Below the pieces are notes generated by a model. The model saw nothing but the letters and a program-made list of their open reading frames with translations. It had not been told where the DNA came from and searched no databases. The position numbers and the translations under genes were made by a program. 8,524 nucleotides of DNA from an uncultured Verrucomicrobia subdivision 3 bacterium (GTDB taxonomy: Bacteria; Verrucomicrobiota; Verrucomicrobiae; Limisphaerales; UBA11358): positions 1 to 8,524 of the forward strand of contig CAIXPZ010000240.1 in the NCBI GenBank assembly GCA_903921455.1, in the 5' to 3' direction. Of the stretch, positions 7,254 to 8,524 are shown in pieces (within the stretch, counting starts at the first letter, position 1; the number at the start of each line of letters is the position of its first letter).

Positions 7254-8189
7254 ATGAATGAAGTAAAATTGCGCGGATTGGTCGCCGCGGCGCATACGCC
7301 CTTCGATGGTGCGGGTATGCTGAATCTTGGCGTTGTCGAAAAACAAGCGGCGCATTATCTCGCCAATGGCATAAACACCGCCTTCATCGGCGGTAGCACG
7401 GGCGAGTCGCATTCGCTTTCACTTGATGAACGCCGCGCGCTGGCCGCGCGCTGGTTCGAGGTGGTCCGCGGCACGCCGTTGCGCGTGGTCGTTCATGTTG
7501 GATCGAATTGCCTGGCCGACGCGCGCATTCTCGCCGCGCAGGCGGAGCAACTCGGTGCCCTCGCCATCTCCGCGCTCGCCCCTTCCTACTTCAAACCGAA
7601 CTCCGTCGCGCGGCTCGTCGAAAGTTGCGCCGAAATCGCCTCTGCCGCGCCGAACACGCCGTTCTATTTCTACGACATTCCCGGTCTGACCGGCCTTCAC
7701 CTCTCGATGCCGGATTTTCTGGAACAGGCGGCCGACCGCATTCCCACGCTACGCGGCATCAAGTTCACCAATTCGGATTTGATGTCTTTCCAGCGTTGCC
7801 TGCGCATGGATAACGGCGCGTTCGACATTCCCTATGGCACCGATGAATGGGTGTTGGCCGCGCTCGCGCTCGGTGCCGAGGGTGCCGTCGGTAGCACTTA
7901 CAACTTTGCCGCGCCGGTGTATCACCGCCTGATTGCCGCGTTCCGCAAGGGCGACCTCGCGGCGGCGCGCGAAGAGCAATTCCGCTCGGTGCAACTCATC
8001 ACCCTCCTCATCAGTTACGGCTACATGGGCGCGGCCAAGGCCACGATGAAAATGCTGGGCGTGGATGTCGGTCCAGCCCGCCTGCCCAACGGCACTCTCA
8101 CCGCCGCGCAGTTCGACAAACTTCGAGTTGAACTTGAGGCGATGGGATTCTTTGAGTGGATTTCCAACCGTCAGGCGCTGCCGGCCTGA
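7254..8189 (+). CDS. nanA: N-acetylneuraminate lyase, eukaryote-like class
   Basis: The 311-residue product is a cytoplasmic class I aldolase of the DapA/NAL superfamily, a full-length (beta/alpha)8 barrel. It is expected to cleave N-acetylneuraminate reversibly to N-acetylmannosamine and pyruvate. GGSTGES (46-52) is the carboxylate-binding loop. Tyr140 in YFYDIPGLTG is the catalytic Tyr. Lys170 in GIKFTNSD is the Schiff-base lysine. GTDE (195-198) and GAVGSTYN (210-217) line the sugar pocket, matching the lyase type better than dihydrodipicolinate synthase. The stretch PFYFYDIPGLTG, the TLRGIKF segment and VGPARLP (272-278) resemble vertebrate NPL more than E. coli NanA as I remember them. 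The ATG at 7254 has no Shine-Dalgarno site. With the sialidase remnant at the other end of the window it points to sialic acid catabolism. Other members of the superfamily handle related keto acids, so substrate is inferred. Confidence 0.9.
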   Translation: MNEVKLRGLVAAAHTPFDGAGMLNLGVVEKQAAHYLANGINTAFIGGSTGESHSLSLDERRALAARWFEVVRGTPLRVVVHVGSNCLADARILAAQAEQLGALAISALAPSYFKPNSVARLVESCAEIASAAPNTPFYFYDIPGLTGLHLSMPDFLEQAADRIPTLRGIKFTNSDLMSFQRCLRMDNGAFDIPYGTDEWVLAALALGAEGAVGSTYNFAAPVYHRLIAAFRKGDLAAAREEQFRSVQLITLLISYGYMGAAKATMKMLGVDVGPARLPNGTLTAAQFDKLRVELEAMGFFEWISNRQALPA

Positions 8190-8249
8190 AACCGGTGAAG
8201 ACCATCCGCTTAATCCTGCTCAACAGATAATTTGTTCGCGGCGCTCAAC

Positions 8250-8279
8250 CGCGACGGTCGCGCGGCGGTGGCTCACCGC
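8250..8279. repeat. Two adjacent small inverted repeats after the lyase gene
   Basis: CGCGAC-G-GTCGCG (8250-8262) is followed at 8265-8279 by GCGGTG-GCT-CACCGC. Both are perfect but have only 6-bp arms, and no T-run follows. They start about 60 bases after the lyase stop and may act as a weak 3' structure, or be chance in GC-rich DNA. Confidence 0.3.
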
Positions 8280-8484
8280 AAGGTGTCACGGGATCCATTT
8301 GCGGGGTCAATTGTCGCGCGCGGACGCCGGCGCTCATCCCCATGCTGCTGGCTGACGCTGTCTGCCCTGGGGGCTTTGCGGCGGATTTCCTTTCGTGTGC
8401 TTCGTATGTTTTGCGGTAAAAATCCGGCCCGGTTCAGCGCTCTTTTCCCGTCAAAATTATTTCCGTTATTTTTGAAAATCCTTT

Positions 8485-8513
8485 TTGACAAAGGTGTATA
8501 CGGAGTCCATTAT
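8485..8513 (+). promoter_or_regulatory. Sigma-70-like promoter reading out of the window
   Basis: A perfect TTGACA (8485-8490) is followed after 17 bases by CATTAT (8508-8513), which matches four of six positions of the -10 consensus. The overlapping TATAAG (8511-8516) is an alternative -10 but would need a 20-base spacer. The surroundings are AT-rich compared with the rest of the window. The promoter points rightward, so it should serve a gene beginning beyond 8524. Confidence 0.6.
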
Positions 8514-8524
8514 AAGGCTGTCGA

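Larger units (their letters stand above)
8190..8524. other. Intergenic region after the lyase; no convincing gene
   Basis: I see no gene in this 335-base stretch. Short open frames on both strands have Arg-rich, low-complexity translations typical of chance frames in GC-rich DNA. The first half is GC-rich with small hairpins near 8250-8279; from about 8400 the sequence becomes AT-richer and leads into a promoter. Confidence 0.6.

Noticed and set aside
8065..8355. A 96-codon plus-strand frame and a 72-codon minus-strand frame (8273-8491) at the right end
   Set aside because: The first overlaps the lyase end out of frame, and both have Arg-rich translations without motifs or ribosome binding sites.

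Overview
The window most likely comes from a Verrucomicrobiota bacterium, probably of the Pedosphaeraceae/Limisphaerales type. Three things suggest this: a G-rich genome in which two of the three intact genes lack a Shine-Dalgarno site, a stand-alone pseudopilin of the [18 protein letters not shown] family, and a giant exported protein of autotransporter-associated beta-strand (PATR) repeats ending in an Ig-like domain and a short C-terminal module that I associate with verrucomicrobial exoproteins. The phylum assignment is inference from gene style; no rRNA or marker gene is present.

Layout, left to right. Positions 1-133 hold no recognisable gene but carry a 9-base direct repeat. On the minus strand, 134-412 is the 5' end of an exported GH33 sialidase that stops just after its first Asp-box and is almost certainly a broken gene. 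A divergent intergenic region (413-604) carries a 7-base inverted repeat. On the plus strand a type II secretion-style pseudopilin (605-1399) is followed, after an A/C-rich leader, by a 1844-residue exported repeat protein (1527-7061). Two strong hairpins (7074-7105 and 7177-7208) separate it from an N-acetylneuraminate lyase gene (7254-8189) of the eukaryote-like class. The last 335 bases hold no convincing gene but end in a sigma-70-like promoter that reads out of the window.

How the parts may relate. The sialidase remnant and the lyase both belong to sialic acid scavenging: sialidase frees N-acetylneuraminate outside the cell and the lyase splits it into N-acetylmannosamine and pyruvate inside. 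Their presence at opposite ends suggests the surroundings are, or were, a sialic acid locus into which the pseudopilin/giant protein pair has been placed, or whose sialidase has decayed. The giant protein lacks a C-terminal autotransporter barrel, so it is probably exported by Sec and crosses the outer membrane by another route; the neighbouring pseudopilin makes type II secretion a reasonable but unproven guess.

The most striking feature is the architecture of the giant protein: a roughly 550-residue composite block (PATR repeat, beta-rich region, chitobiase/hexosaminidase-C-terminal-like domain, W-containing linker, second PATR repeat) is present twice in tandem, with the first third of a third copy.
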